The position numbers were made by a program, and so were the translations under genes. The notes beneath the pieces are model-generated. The model was not told the origin of the DNA, made no database searches, and was given only the letters and a program-made list of their open reading frames with translations. A DNA stretch of 64,000 nt from Lysinibacillus sphaericus (GTDB lineage Bacteria > Bacillota > Bacilli > Bacillales_A > Planococcaceae), in contig NZ_SADV01000015.1 in NCBI RefSeq assembly GCF_006864135.1, forward strand, positions 1-64,000, read 5' to 3'. Below are positions 17,598-26,047 of this stretch, piece after piece. The stretch's first letter is position 1; the number at the start of each line of letters is the position of its first letter.

Positions 17598-18926
17598 TTA
17601 ATCTTTTTCAACAATTGTTTTACGTATATGCTCAAATGTCTCGTCTAAAATACGTAACATTTCATCTAGCTCTACTTTTGATAGAATGAGAGGTGGAGAA
17701 AAGACAACTGTATCTTGATCATACGTAACTGTTCGTAGAATCAATCCTCGTTTCATCGTTTCTTGTACAAAAATGGGACTAAGAGGAGACTCAAACAATT
17801 CACCCGTCTCACGGCTCTTCACTAATTCAATGGCTCCAAGTAATCCAAGCGTTCGCACGCGTCCGATAAAGCTATATTTTTCTTGCAGTGCTCGGAATCC
17901 TTCTAACATGGCATCGCCCATCTTTGCAGCATTTTCAACGAGATTTTCGCGCTCAAGAATCTCAATATTTTTCAACCCAACTTGACAAGCGAGTGCATGG
18001 CCGCTGTAAGTGTATCCGTGCATTAATGTCCCTTTAGAAAGTTCGCAAAGATCTTGATGCAGCTTTTCGGATATCGCCACACCACCAAGCTGAACATAAC
18101 CACTCGATACTCCTTTAGCGAATGACATCATATCTGGCACTACCCCGTAATGTTCCATACCGAAAAATTTCCCTGTACGACCAAACCCGGTGATGACTTC
18201 ATCTGCAATGAATAAAATACCGTACTCATCACAAATTTTTCGCACTTCTTTAAAGTAATCTTTTTGTGGAATATTAACCCCACCTGCACCTTGTACAGGT
18301 TCAGAAATAAACGCCGCCACAGTCTCAGGGCCTAACGCTTCAATCGTTTCACGTAAATTACGTACGGATTCGCTATATACATAATGGAAATCAGGTGCGT
18401 GCGAATTCGTAAAGTCACGAAATGCCTGTAAGCCTGTCGCATTTGTAGCACCCATTGCGACACCATGGTATGAATGGGTACGTGAAATAATTTTTTGGCG
18501 CTCTGGCTGTCCTTTTAGTAACCAGTAATGACGAGCTAACTTAATCGCTGTATCGTTCGACTCTGAGCCCCCAGAAGTGAAAAATACAGTGTTTAAGTCT
18601 CCAGGAGTTAAAGAAGCAATTTTCGTCGCTAAACGAATAGCCGGTTCATTGCTAAAAGAAGCGAAGCAGGAACTAAATGCTAATGTAGATATTTGTTCCT
18701 TCGCCACTTCGGCAATTTCTTTACGACCATGCCCAATATTTACATTCCATAAAGAAGACATCCCATCAATGAAGACATTTCCTTCTATATCTTTTAAATA
18801 AATGCCATTGCCCTCTGTAAAAATGGCTGCTGGCCCTTGTGTTTGTTGTTGCTCAATCGACGTTGTTGGGTGTAGAAAATGTTTTTGATCTAACTTTTTT
18901 AACTCTTCTTTTAGTTGAATTGTCAT
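17598..18926 (-). CDS. class III (omega) aminotransferase
   Basis: This is a 442-aa PLP-dependent aminotransferase of the omega-amino acid:pyruvate/GABA/taurine group. The PLP-binding lysine is K271 (FAKGVSSG), the pyridine-N aspartate D242 (ADEVITGFGR), and the cofactor loop is TSGGSESNDTA. ATG 18926 lies downstream of AAAGAGG. It transfers an amino group, probably to pyruvate or 2-oxoglutarate, yielding a semialdehyde for the next gene's product. The closest pathway parallel is the sigma-54-controlled gab cluster of Bacillus; the sequence start (LDQKHFLHPTTS) is also like taurine or putrescine aminotransferases, so substrate is open. Confidence 0.9.
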   Translation of the reverse strand: MTIQLKEELKKLDQKHFLHPTTSIEQQQTQGPAAIFTEGNGIYLKDIEGNVFIDGMSSLWNVNIGHGRKEIAEVAKEQISTLAFSSCFASFSNEPAIRLATKIASLTPGDLNTVFFTSGGSESNDTAIKLARHYWLLKGQPERQKIISRTHSYHGVAMGATNATGLQAFRDFTNSHAPDFHYVYSESVRNLRETIEALGPETVAAFISEPVQGAGGVNIPQKDYFKEVRKICDEYGILFIADEVITGFGRTGKFFGMEHYGVVPDMMSFAKGVSSGYVQLGGVAISEKLHQDLCELSKGTLMHGYTYSGHALACQVGLKNIEILERENLVENAAKMGDAMLEGFRALQEKYSFIGRVRTLGLLGAIELVKSRETGELFESPLSPIFVQETMKRGLILRTVTYDQDTVVFSPPLILSKVELDEMLRILDETFEHIRKTIVEKD

Positions 18927-18971
18927 AAATGCCAACCTCTTTTCGTTTAAAATTTCATACACAATTTTAAT

Positions 18972-18987
18972 AGCAATTCTCATGCCA
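18972..18987 (-). promoter_or_regulatory. sigma-54 (-24/-12) promoter of the aminotransferase operon
   Basis: The minus strand reads TGGCATGAGAATTGCT, an almost exact match to the sigma-54 consensus TGGCACG-N4-TTGCW with correct GG-to-GC spacing. It lies 46 nt upstream of the aminotransferase ATG, giving a leader of about 35 nt. Confidence 0.88.
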
Positions 18988-19060
18988 ACTGAAGAAAAAA
19001 TTCCTTAAGGCGTTGTAATTTTTTTGACTCATTTCTAAAAGAAAAGGAATTGATTTTTAT

Positions 19061-19340
19061 ATAAGTTGATTGGAGTGGAGATTGGGCGACTCCTTGGGGA
19101 TCAGCAATAGAGGAACGAAGGCTAAAAGCATCACATCATGTGATAATGCCTTCGTGACCAACATCGTGTTGGCCTGAGACCTTGGAGCGAGCAACGCGAG
19201 TGAAGCGGCTCATCGGACGCCCCCAGGAAGCTCTGCTCTGCGCGAAAGCGAAGCGTCAGCGGCAAATGTTCTCTGTAGCGAAAGCAAAGCGACAGCTACA
19301 AAGCGCCCAATCGGAACGGAAATCAACCCCACGTTATGAG
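19061..19340 (+). repeat. dispersed GC-rich repeat, copy A
   Basis: It starts GTTGATTGGAGTGGAG...GGGCGACTCCTTGGGG, carries the core CTCATCGGACGCCCCCAGGA and GCGAAAGCGAAGCG, and ends CGGAACGGAAATCAACCCC. The ends are imperfect inverted repeats (GTTGATT... and ...AATCAAC). This copy has an extra internal stretch (about 19106-19195) not seen in the others. It lies between the sigma-54 promoter and the candidate activator sites. Confidence 0.85.
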
Positions 19341-19441
19341 AAAGCAGCATTTTTTTCTATTAGTTACTTCACAACAACTGCAACAAAATGAAAAAGGAAC
19401 ACTTTCATTTTTCGAAAATGTCCCTCAATCTATTAACATAA

Positions 19442-19456
19442 TGATGCATTACATCA
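19442..19456. promoter_or_regulatory. candidate activator binding site 1 (TGATG-N5-CATCA)
   Basis: AATGATG-catta-CATCATT is a dyad with 7-bp arms. It is 455 bp upstream of the aminotransferase sigma-54 promoter, but only about 175 bp if the repeat at 19061-19340 is discounted. Sigma-54 activators bind such dyads; assignment is inferential. Confidence 0.4.
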
Positions 19457-19518
19457 TTTTCCTTGTATGAATTAGTAAGCATTGCAATATTACTAGTTAC
19501 TGTGCATAGATGAAGTTT

Positions 19519-19536
19519 TGATGCAAAAATACATCA
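19519..19536. promoter_or_regulatory. candidate activator binding site 2 (TGATG-N8-CATCA)
   Basis: TGATGCAAAAATACATCA just after the activator gene's stop recurs exactly at 23158-23175 just after rpoN (23-nt identity including flanks). Both copies lie upstream, in the transcription sense, of a sigma-54 promoter. Confidence 0.45.
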
Positions 19537-19544
19537 TTAATCCT

Positions 19545-21188
19545 TTAATCCTCATATGAAATTTGTTTCGTTAATTGGAACTTTTGTATTTTACGTACTA
19601 ATGTTGACTGATCACATCCAAGTGATTTAGCAGCTTGCCTAATACTTGGATAGTTAGATAGAGCTTCTTTAATAATCTGCTTTTCAAACGCAGCTACTTG
19701 CTCCTTTAAAGCACCACTAAACTTCGGAGTTACAACCTGTTCCTGAATGCTTTGTATTTCTACTGGGTTTTCTAGAACACGTGTAATAGTTGGGTTACTA
19801 TCTAGCTCTTGTTGCACAATAAATGCTGTTATTTCTGGCTGCGTTGCTAGTAAGCAAATACGCTCTACCATGTTTTTAAGTTGACGTACATTGCCTGGCC
19901 AATCATAAGATTCTAATATTTTCATTGCCGATGACTCAATTGTCCGATGGATCCCATATTTATCTTCAACAATAGCCAAAAAATGGTTGACTAATGGGAT
20001 GATATCTTGGCGACGTTGTCTTAAAGGAGGAATTTCAATAGGTATAATATTTAAACGATAATATAAATCCTCACGAAAATTACCTTGCCTCACCATCTCC
20101 GCTAGATTGCGATTTGTCGCAGCGATAATGCGTACATCAATAGGAATAGGCTTTCCGCTACCTAGACGCTGTACCTCTGATTCTTGGAGCACACGTAATA
20201 ATTTCGCCTGTAGTAGCAAGGGCATCTCTCCAATCTCATCTAAAAACACTGTGCCACCTGACGCAATCTCAAATAACCCTGCCTTACCACCTCTTGACGC
20301 TCCCGTAAAGGCTCCAGCTTCATAGCCGAAAAGTTCAGATTCTAATAAATTCTCTGGGATTGCACTACAGTTAATCGTTAAAATTTGCTTATCATGACGG
20401 CGGCTATTTGCGTGAATAAGCTTTGTTATCTCTTCTTTACCTACGCCCGATTCACCACCAATTAATACAGTAGAATCTACCTGTGCAACTCTCATAACAC
20501 GCTCTACAACCTGCATCATTGCTGAAGATACAGCGATTAAACTACTTTTTGTGTTTTCATTATGTAAGGCATGTAGTTTATTTTTAAAATTCTCGTTTTG
20601 AACTTCTAATTTTTTTACTTCTTTCTCTAACAGCTTTAATTGTGTCATATCACGAGTAATAGCAACTACATATTGTAATTCGCCGTATTCATCAAATATC
20701 GGTTTTCCAGAAACTAAAAAGCATTTGCCATTAATGAACGTCTGCAAAATAGTTACTTTTTCTTTTGATTCAATTACTTTCATCGAGATGGAATCACTCA
20801 TTATTCCTTCAGCGATGACGTCTTTTGCATATCTCCCCATTAAATCAATGCCTACAATTTCAATATCTATATCATTTTGAAATATAATTTTGCCATCGCT
20901 ATCACAGACTGTAACGCCATCGGATATGGAGTTTAATACTTTAATGGACAATGAGTTCATAAAGTCTATATAGCTATACTGCATGAATGGTTTGACATGG
21001 AATAAGCTACCTTGCGAAGTCTCTATTACATGAATAAAATTGCCTTCTACATCAAAGGTTTCTATTCCTTTACTATATTTTTTTATTATTTTTTCAAGAA
21101 GCTCTATTTGGATATCACTTTTAATCATTACCTCAGCATTTTTTACAATAAAAAAATGCTCCTCTTTATGTAGTTGAGTTATCGACAT
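19545..21188 (-). CDS. sigma-54-dependent transcriptional activator (PAS-AAA+-Fis)
   Basis: This is a 547-aa bacterial enhancer-binding protein. A PAS-like sensor domain lies around residues 80-185 (SISDGVTVCDSDGKIIFQN), then a short coiled coil, then the AAA+ domain with Walker A GESGVGK (245-251), the sigma-54 contact loop GAFTGA (292-297) and LDEIGEM Walker B (316-322). The C-terminal Fis-type HTH covers about 505-540 (SIRQAAKSLGCDQSTLVRKI). It lies between two units that carry sigma-54 promoters, so it very likely activates both when its PAS domain senses the substrate. Equivalent in role to GabR/RocR-type activators. Confidence 0.92.
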   Translation of the reverse strand: MSITQLHKEEHFFIVKNAEVMIKSDIQIELLEKIIKKYSKGIETFDVEGNFIHVIETSQGSLFHVKPFMQYSYIDFMNSLSIKVLNSISDGVTVCDSDGKIIFQNDIDIEIVGIDLMGRYAKDVIAEGIMSDSISMKVIESKEKVTILQTFINGKCFLVSGKPIFDEYGELQYVVAITRDMTQLKLLEKEVKKLEVQNENFKNKLHALHNENTKSSLIAVSSAMMQVVERVMRVAQVDSTVLIGGESGVGKEEITKLIHANSRRHDKQILTINCSAIPENLLESELFGYEAGAFTGASRGGKAGLFEIASGGTVFLDEIGEMPLLLQAKLLRVLQESEVQRLGSGKPIPIDVRIIAATNRNLAEMVRQGNFREDLYYRLNIIPIEIPPLRQRRQDIIPLVNHFLAIVEDKYGIHRTIESSAMKILESYDWPGNVRQLKNMVERICLLATQPEITAFIVQQELDSNPTITRVLENPVEIQSIQEQVVTPKFSGALKEQVAAFEKQIIKEALSNYPSIRQAAKSLGCDQSTLVRKIQKFQLTKQISYED

Positions 21189-21339
21189 CTAGATCACTCC
21201 CTCTTGAACTTTAAAGGCTTTTTCATACAAAAAAATTCGCTCTTTCTACGGGGCATCTGGAAGCCTAAAAGGTATTAAAGTTTCCTTTGGCTTGATATCT
21301 CGCAGAAATATTGCGAATTTTTTGTATTTTTATAGTATT

Positions 21340-22755
21340 CTACTCTGATGCTAGCTTTTCCTCTATTTGCTCTGCTGGCCTTGTCGACAGCTTTCGCATA
21401 ATCACGAACAACACAACTGAGCCAATTAATACAAATGTACTCAAATAGAATTGTGAACGTAAAGATTCGATGAGCGCTTGGCATAAATAGACGACTGTTA
21501 AAATAGCAATTGTCACATACGATAAATATGGAAATAACCACATTCTAATCGATAATGGCTCATCTGAAACTTTATCGTAATAACGTCGGAAACGAATTTG
21601 TGAAATAGCAATAAAAATATAAACTGCAATCATTAATCCTCCAACGCAATTACCTAAAAAGTAGAAAATAACTTCAGGTGAAATGAAGTATAGCATCGCA
21701 CAAATATAGGCTACTACTGTACTACCAATAACAGCTGGTACAGGCACACCTCGACGATTTTTAATTTGCGAGAATATTTTTGGTGCATCCCCTTGACGCG
21801 ACATTTCAAGTAGCATACGTGAGCTTGTATAAAGGGCTGAATTTAACACAGAGATTAGTGAAATAAAAATGACGATTTGAATAAGTTGAGCAGCAATTGG
21901 AAGCCCTGCCATCGTTAATATATTTGCATAAGGCGCTGCCAATATTTTCGAATCATTCCAAGGGATGATTAAAACCATAATAGCTACTGAGCCTACAAAA
22001 AATAACCCTAATCGAAAGACAACGTTGCGAATGGCGCGGACAATATTTCTCGCTGGATTTTCAGACTCTGCTGCCGCAATGGCTGCAACCTCAGCACCAC
22101 AAATTGAAAATATAACAAAGACAATGGCCGTAAAAATCGGGACAATACCATTCGGAGCAAATCCACCGAATTCCGTTAATATCCCTAACCCCTTCGGTTC
22201 ATAATTTGGCCAAATTCCTAAAATCATAGCTATACCAACAACTAAAAATACAATAATTGCCGTAACTTTAACGAAGGACAGCCAATATTCAAATTCACCA
22301 AATGATTTTACTGAATAAATATTAACAATTGTCATCAATAATGTTATGCCTACGCTTCCGAGCCATGTTGGTATCATCGGGAACCAATTATGGAGCATTC
22401 CCCCTATGAGTGCCGCTTCTAACCCCACAATAAATACCCAGCTTGCCCAATAAAGCCATCCTACTGTAAACCCTGCCCACGGACCAATATACTTCCCTGC
22501 ATAGGAAGCAAATGAGCCTAGTTCTGCCGAACCTCCTGATTTCTTTCCTAATACTATTTCTCCTGATGCCATTTCCCCAACCATTTGCATGATCAGAACT
22601 ATAAGCATGCATGCAATCGCATAGGAAATCACCGCCGCAGGACCGGTACTTAAAATATTTTTTCCTGTCCCTACGAAGAGCCCTGTACCAATAACCCCTC
22701 CAATGGAGATCATTGTAATATGCCGTGTTTTCAATGATTTTTGCAAAGCCCCCAT
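21340..22755 (-). CDS. amino acid permease, APC superfamily (GabP-like)
   Basis: This is a 471-aa amino acid/polyamine transporter with about 12 membrane segments. The family motif ISIGGVIGTGLFVGTG lies at residues 17-32, and AAAESENPARNIVRAI is typical of the AAT branch that includes GABA permease. ATG follows AAAGGGGTGG. Its own sigma-54 promoter lies 72 nt upstream (22827-22842), nearly identical to that of the aminotransferase operon, so uptake and breakdown of the same compound are co-regulated. GABA or a similar omega-amino acid is the likely substrate (inference). Confidence 0.9.
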   Translation of the reverse strand: MGALQKSLKTRHITMISIGGVIGTGLFVGTGKNILSTGPAAVISYAIACMLIVLIMQMVGEMASGEIVLGKKSGGSAELGSFASYAGKYIGPWAGFTVGWLYWASWVFIVGLEAALIGGMLHNWFPMIPTWLGSVGITLLMTIVNIYSVKSFGEFEYWLSFVKVTAIIVFLVVGIAMILGIWPNYEPKGLGILTEFGGFAPNGIVPIFTAIVFVIFSICGAEVAAIAAAESENPARNIVRAIRNVVFRLGLFFVGSVAIMVLIIPWNDSKILAAPYANILTMAGLPIAAQLIQIVIFISLISVLNSALYTSSRMLLEMSRQGDAPKIFSQIKNRRGVPVPAVIGSTVVAYICAMLYFISPEVIFYFLGNCVGGLMIAVYIFIAISQIRFRRYYDKVSDEPLSIRMWLFPYLSYVTIAILTVVYLCQALIESLRSQFYLSTFVLIGSVVLFVIMRKLSTRPAEQIEEKLASE

Positions 22756-22826
22756 TAAACCACCCCTTTGTGTTATGTAGACATTTACTAGCCCCTTTCC
22801 TCTACTTCAATGTCTATCGTTTAATG

Positions 22827-22842
22827 AGCAATTCTGATGCCA
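22827..22842 (-). promoter_or_regulatory. sigma-54 (-24/-12) promoter of the permease gene
   Basis: The minus strand reads TGGCATCAGAATTGCT, 15 of 16 positions identical to the aminotransferase promoter and matching the sigma-54 consensus with correct spacing. It lies about 72 nt upstream of the permease ATG. Confidence 0.88.
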
Positions 22843-22934
22843 AACCTATTCAATTATTAAAAATTTCAAAAAATTATCAACCTGTACATCTATTGTTGCT
22901 AATATTTTTCTAACTCAGCGATTTTAGTATAGCG

Positions 22935-23055
22935 TGAGGTTGATTACCGTTCCGGCTGGGCGCTTTTTGCTGTCGCTTCGCTTTCGCACAGAGCAAAGCT
23001 TCCTGGGGGAGTCCGATGAGCCCCAAGGAGTCGTCCAGCCTTCACTCCATTCAAC
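22935..23055 (-). repeat. dispersed GC-rich repeat, copy B (inverted)
   Basis: This is the reverse complement of the family seen at 19.1 and 30.4 kb: GTTGATTACCGTTCCGGCTGGGCG at the left and CTCCATTCAAC at the right, with the core TTCGCTTTCGCACAGAGC and CTTCCTGGGGGAGTCCGATG. As with copy A, it lies between a sigma-54 promoter and a TGATG-N8-CATCA dyad. Confidence 0.85.
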
Positions 23056-23157
23056 CCATACATAATATACGTTTTAACTTCTTTTTCAGCGATCCCTGAA
23101 TTTGAGTGATAAGGCATTTTTTAGCGCCAAGTGTTTTCATATGCGATTTTAAAAATT

Positions 23158-23175
23158 TGATGCAAAAATACATCA
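23158..23175. promoter_or_regulatory. candidate activator binding site 3 (TGATG-N8-CATCA)
   Basis: Exact copy of the 18-nt dyad at 19519-19536. It is 316 bp upstream of the permease sigma-54 promoter, about 195 bp if the inserted repeat is discounted. Confidence 0.45.
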
Positions 23176-23196
23176 TTAACAGTTCATTTACATCAT

Positions 23197-24534
23197 CTAT
23201 CCATATACACGATTAAATGAACTCATAATATTCATCTCTTCCCTGTACTTCGCTACTGTCCGTCTGGATATTTGGATACCTTCAGCACTTAAAGTATTTG
23301 TAAGCTGTTGATCCGTTAATGGCTGTCGTTTATCCTCTGTCTCAATCAACTGCTTGAGCCGCTTTTTAATAAACATAATAGAATCCATCTTTCCAGAAAT
23401 ATTCATTACTCCTTTTGTAAATAACGATTGTAAAGCATATACGCCATGGGCGGTTTTTATATATTTTCCACGTACTGCCCGACTAATCGTTGATACATGT
23501 AGACTTAAAATGTCAGCTACATCTTTTAACCGCATAGGCTTTAATGCTTCAATGCCTTTATGAAAAAAATCTTCTTGCAATTCCACTAGCAATCTAGCTA
23601 ATTCGTACAGTGTTTTATCACGTTGTTCGATCCCTTGTAATAATAAAAGTGCATCTTTCATTGTGTCTTTAAAATAGGTTTTACAGTTCGGATCATTCTT
23701 TAGCATTTCAACATAATATTTATCGATAGTGACGCTTGGTAAATATCCGCGATTTAATTTAATCATCCATTCCTCTCCTAATTTTTCTACTTCGATTTCT
23801 GGAATGACATATGGAATCGCTTCAAATTTATCTCCTGTCATCACTGGTTTTAAATTTTTTATATAGTTGACAGTTTTCTTCACGTCATGAAGAGACGTCT
23901 TATACTTTTTACTTAATTGTTTAATAGCTTGTGCGGCCACTAACTCTAAATCCTCTTCGATCAATCGAGAGGCTAATTTCGGTGCTAGCGCATCACTGTC
24001 TACCTGAATGAGTAAATACTCCTTATAATTACGTGCCCCTACTCCCATTGGCTCGAAAGTTTGAAGTAAGTCCAATAGCGCCTCTACATGCAAAACATTT
24101 GCATTACACTTATTTGCGACGATTTCTACATCAACATCTAAAAATAGACGTTCATCTAAAGATTGAATTAAAAACGTTATGATTTTTAAATCTACAGTAG
24201 ATAGATTTTTATGCATTGGTACTTGTTCCAATAAAAACTGCTCATAGCTCTCTTTTGCTGCAAGCTTCATCTCAATGGGATTAAATGATTGATGTTGCGG
24301 TGCATAATATTGCGCAGAATAACTCTTATCAGAATAACTTGCTAATTGCATAATTTCCTCATATTGCATTTTCACCGTCGCATCAGTGACAACTAACAGT
24401 GGATTTTCGTTAGCCTTATCATAAATATACTGTTCTAATTCATTTGTTGAATATTGTAGTATTTCTAAATGCTGTACTAGCTGTGGTGATAACACTTGCA
24501 TTATTTTTTGGGAAGTTTTGATAGCTATTTGCAT
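23197..24534 (-). CDS. rpoN: RNA polymerase sigma-54 factor
   Basis: This is a 445-aa sigma-54. The N-terminal glutamine/leucine-rich activator-interaction region reads QIAIKTSQKIMQVLSPQLVQHLEILQYSTNELEQYI. The DNA-binding part has an HTH (VADILSLHVSTISRAVRGKYI) and ends with the RpoN box SRRTVAKYRE (423-432). ATG 24534 is preceded by GGAGG; the earlier ATG (24549) overlaps that site. The gene adjoins the regulon it serves here. In Bacillaceae sigma-54 (SigL) controls amino acid catabolism, in keeping with the neighbours. Confidence 0.95.
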   Translation of the reverse strand: MQIAIKTSQKIMQVLSPQLVQHLEILQYSTNELEQYIYDKANENPLLVVTDATVKMQYEEIMQLASYSDKSYSAQYYAPQHQSFNPIEMKLAAKESYEQFLLEQVPMHKNLSTVDLKIITFLIQSLDERLFLDVDVEIVANKCNANVLHVEALLDLLQTFEPMGVGARNYKEYLLIQVDSDALAPKLASRLIEEDLELVAAQAIKQLSKKYKTSLHDVKKTVNYIKNLKPVMTGDKFEAIPYVIPEIEVEKLGEEWMIKLNRGYLPSVTIDKYYVEMLKNDPNCKTYFKDTMKDALLLLQGIEQRDKTLYELARLLVELQEDFFHKGIEALKPMRLKDVADILSLHVSTISRAVRGKYIKTAHGVYALQSLFTKGVMNISGKMDSIMFIKKRLKQLIETEDKRQPLTDQQLTNTLSAEGIQISRRTVAKYREEMNIMSSFNRVYG

Positions 24535-24639
24535 ACCCCATACCTCCATCGCGTAATTTTCTACATAGTAACACGTTTATTCTCTCTTTTTCCATTTTTA
24601 ATCAAATGTTTTTTCGAATTATAGGGTAGCTGACATCCT

Positions 24640-24757
24640 TTTTGCCGAAGTAACTCATCGGACGCCCCTAGGAAGCTTTGCTCTGTGCGAAAGCGAAGCG
24701 GCAGCAACGAAGCGCTCAGGCGGAACGAAAATCACCCCCACGTTTTGGTGATAAACC
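24640..24757 (+). repeat. dispersed GC-rich repeat, copy C (partial)
   Basis: This holds only the right part of the element: CTCATCGGACGCCCCTAGGA, then CTGTGCGAAAGCGAAGCGG, then GCGGAACGAAAATCACCCCC and a CACGTTTTGGTGAT tail. The left end is missing or diverged. It lies in the 358-nt gap between rpoN and the acyl-CoA operon. Confidence 0.75.
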
Positions 24758-24810
24758 ACGAGCCTCCCTACTCTATGTATTAAAATTTTCTAATAATTCC
24801 AAAAAAGTAA

Positions 24811-24839
24811 TTGACTGCAGTTATAAGCCATCATAAAAT
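24811..24839 (+). promoter_or_regulatory. sigma-A promoter of the acyl-CoA operon
   Basis: TTGACT and TAAAAT are separated by 17 nt, 53 nt upstream of the first acyl-CoA dehydrogenase ATG. Just after it lies a TTACC-N7-GGTAA dyad (24858-24874), a possible operator for the IclR regulator encoded at the operon's end. The operator role is a guess. Confidence 0.65.
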
Positions 24840-24892
24840 ACACATATATAATAACAGTTACCACATTACGGTAAAAAATAAGGAGTGATCAA

Positions 24893-26047
24893 ATGTTTCA
24901 TGTACCAACTGTGCAATTTACACAAGAGCAGGAGCAATTCCGCTTAGATGTTCGAACGTTTCTACAGGATGAATTAGCAAAAGGAACTTTCACGCCTAAA
25001 TGTGACTCTTGGCTTAGTGGAGATGATCCTGAATTCTCTAAATTAATTGGTCAAAAAGGTTGGATTGGCTTAACTTGGCCTAAAAAATATGGTGGTCAAG
25101 AGAGGAGTACTATTGATCGATACATTTTAACGGAAGAATTTTTAGCTGTTGGTGCTCCGGTTGCTGCACATTGGTTTGCTGATCGCCAAACAGGCCCACT
25201 TCTTTTACGGTATGGAACAGAAGAGCAGCGAGAATATTTCTTACCGAAAATTGTGAAAGGCGAATGCTACTTCGGCATAGGTTTAAGTGAACCAAATAGT
25301 GGATCAGACCTGGCTTCGGTTAGCACACGTGCTGAAAAAGTAGAGGGTGGATGGATTGTCAACGGTCAAAAAATATGGACGAGTAATGCACACCTTTGCC
25401 ACTATATGGTGACTTTAGTACGGACTAGTCCTTTTGATGGCAAAAGCAAACATGCAGGGCTCAGTCAATTGATTGTTGATTTACATGCGGAAGGAGTAAC
25501 GGTTGTTCCAATTAAATTTTTAACCGGAGAGCATCATTATAACGAAGTATTCTTTGACAATGTTTTTGTACCTGACAATATGGTTGTAGGGGAGATCGGT
25601 AATGGCTGGGCTCAAGGATTAGCAGAGCTTGCCTTTGAGCGCAGTGGTCCAGAGCGAATTTTAAGCACTTTCCCATTAATCGATGAACTTATTCAAGAGT
25701 TAAAGCGCCAAAAAAATTTAGAAGGGTTACAGCAAGCGTCTAAAATAATAGCTCGTCTTTGGGGCCTACGTAATTTGTCAATTGGCGTAGCCCAGCTTTT
25801 AGAATCTGGTAATGGTGAAGACGTATCTATTCCTGCAGCACTTGTGAAAGCACTCGGTACGAAATTTGAGCAAAGTATTCCTGAAATTACACGCTTAATC
25901 GTACAGACTTATCCTACTCTTGACGCTCATCGAAAAATTGATCGCTTTATGGCTGAATCCATTTTACATGCACCAGGTTTCACTATCCGAGGAGGAACTT
26001 CAGAGGTACTGTATGGCGTTGTAGCGAAAGGGGTTGTAGCACAATGA
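24893..26047 (+). CDS. acyl-CoA dehydrogenase (large partner)
   Basis: This is a 384-aa FAD acyl-CoA dehydrogenase. It has the FAD/substrate-binding signatures YFGIGLSEPNSGSDLASV (residues about 123-140) and the C-terminal GGTSEV-type motif (IRGGTSEVLYGVVAKG). ATG after AAGGAGTG. The next gene overlaps its end (ATGA) and encodes a shorter, more diverged dehydrogenase, a large/small pairing known from pimeloyl-CoA and steroid side-chain enzymes that form heteromers. It introduces an alpha-beta double bond into an acyl-CoA; substrate unknown. Confidence 0.9.
   Translation: MFHVPTVQFTQEQEQFRLDVRTFLQDELAKGTFTPKCDSWLSGDDPEFSKLIGQKGWIGLTWPKKYGGQERSTIDRYILTEEFLAVGAPVAAHWFADRQTGPLLLRYGTEEQREYFLPKIVKGECYFGIGLSEPNSGSDLASVSTRAEKVEGGWIVNGQKIWTSNAHLCHYMVTLVRTSPFDGKSKHAGLSQLIVDLHAEGVTVVPIKFLTGEHHYNEVFFDNVFVPDNMVVGEIGNGWAQGLAELAFERSGPERILSTFPLIDELIQELKRQKNLEGLQQASKIIARLWGLRNLSIGVAQLLESGNGEDVSIPAALVKALGTKFEQSIPEITRLIVQTYPTLDAHRKIDRFMAESILHAPGFTIRGGTSEVLYGVVAKGVVAQ

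Noticed and set aside
19182..19391. Plus-strand open frame with RLIGRPQEALLCAKAK
   Set aside because: The same short peptide appears in other copies of the dispersed repeat; it is translation of non-coding repeat DNA.
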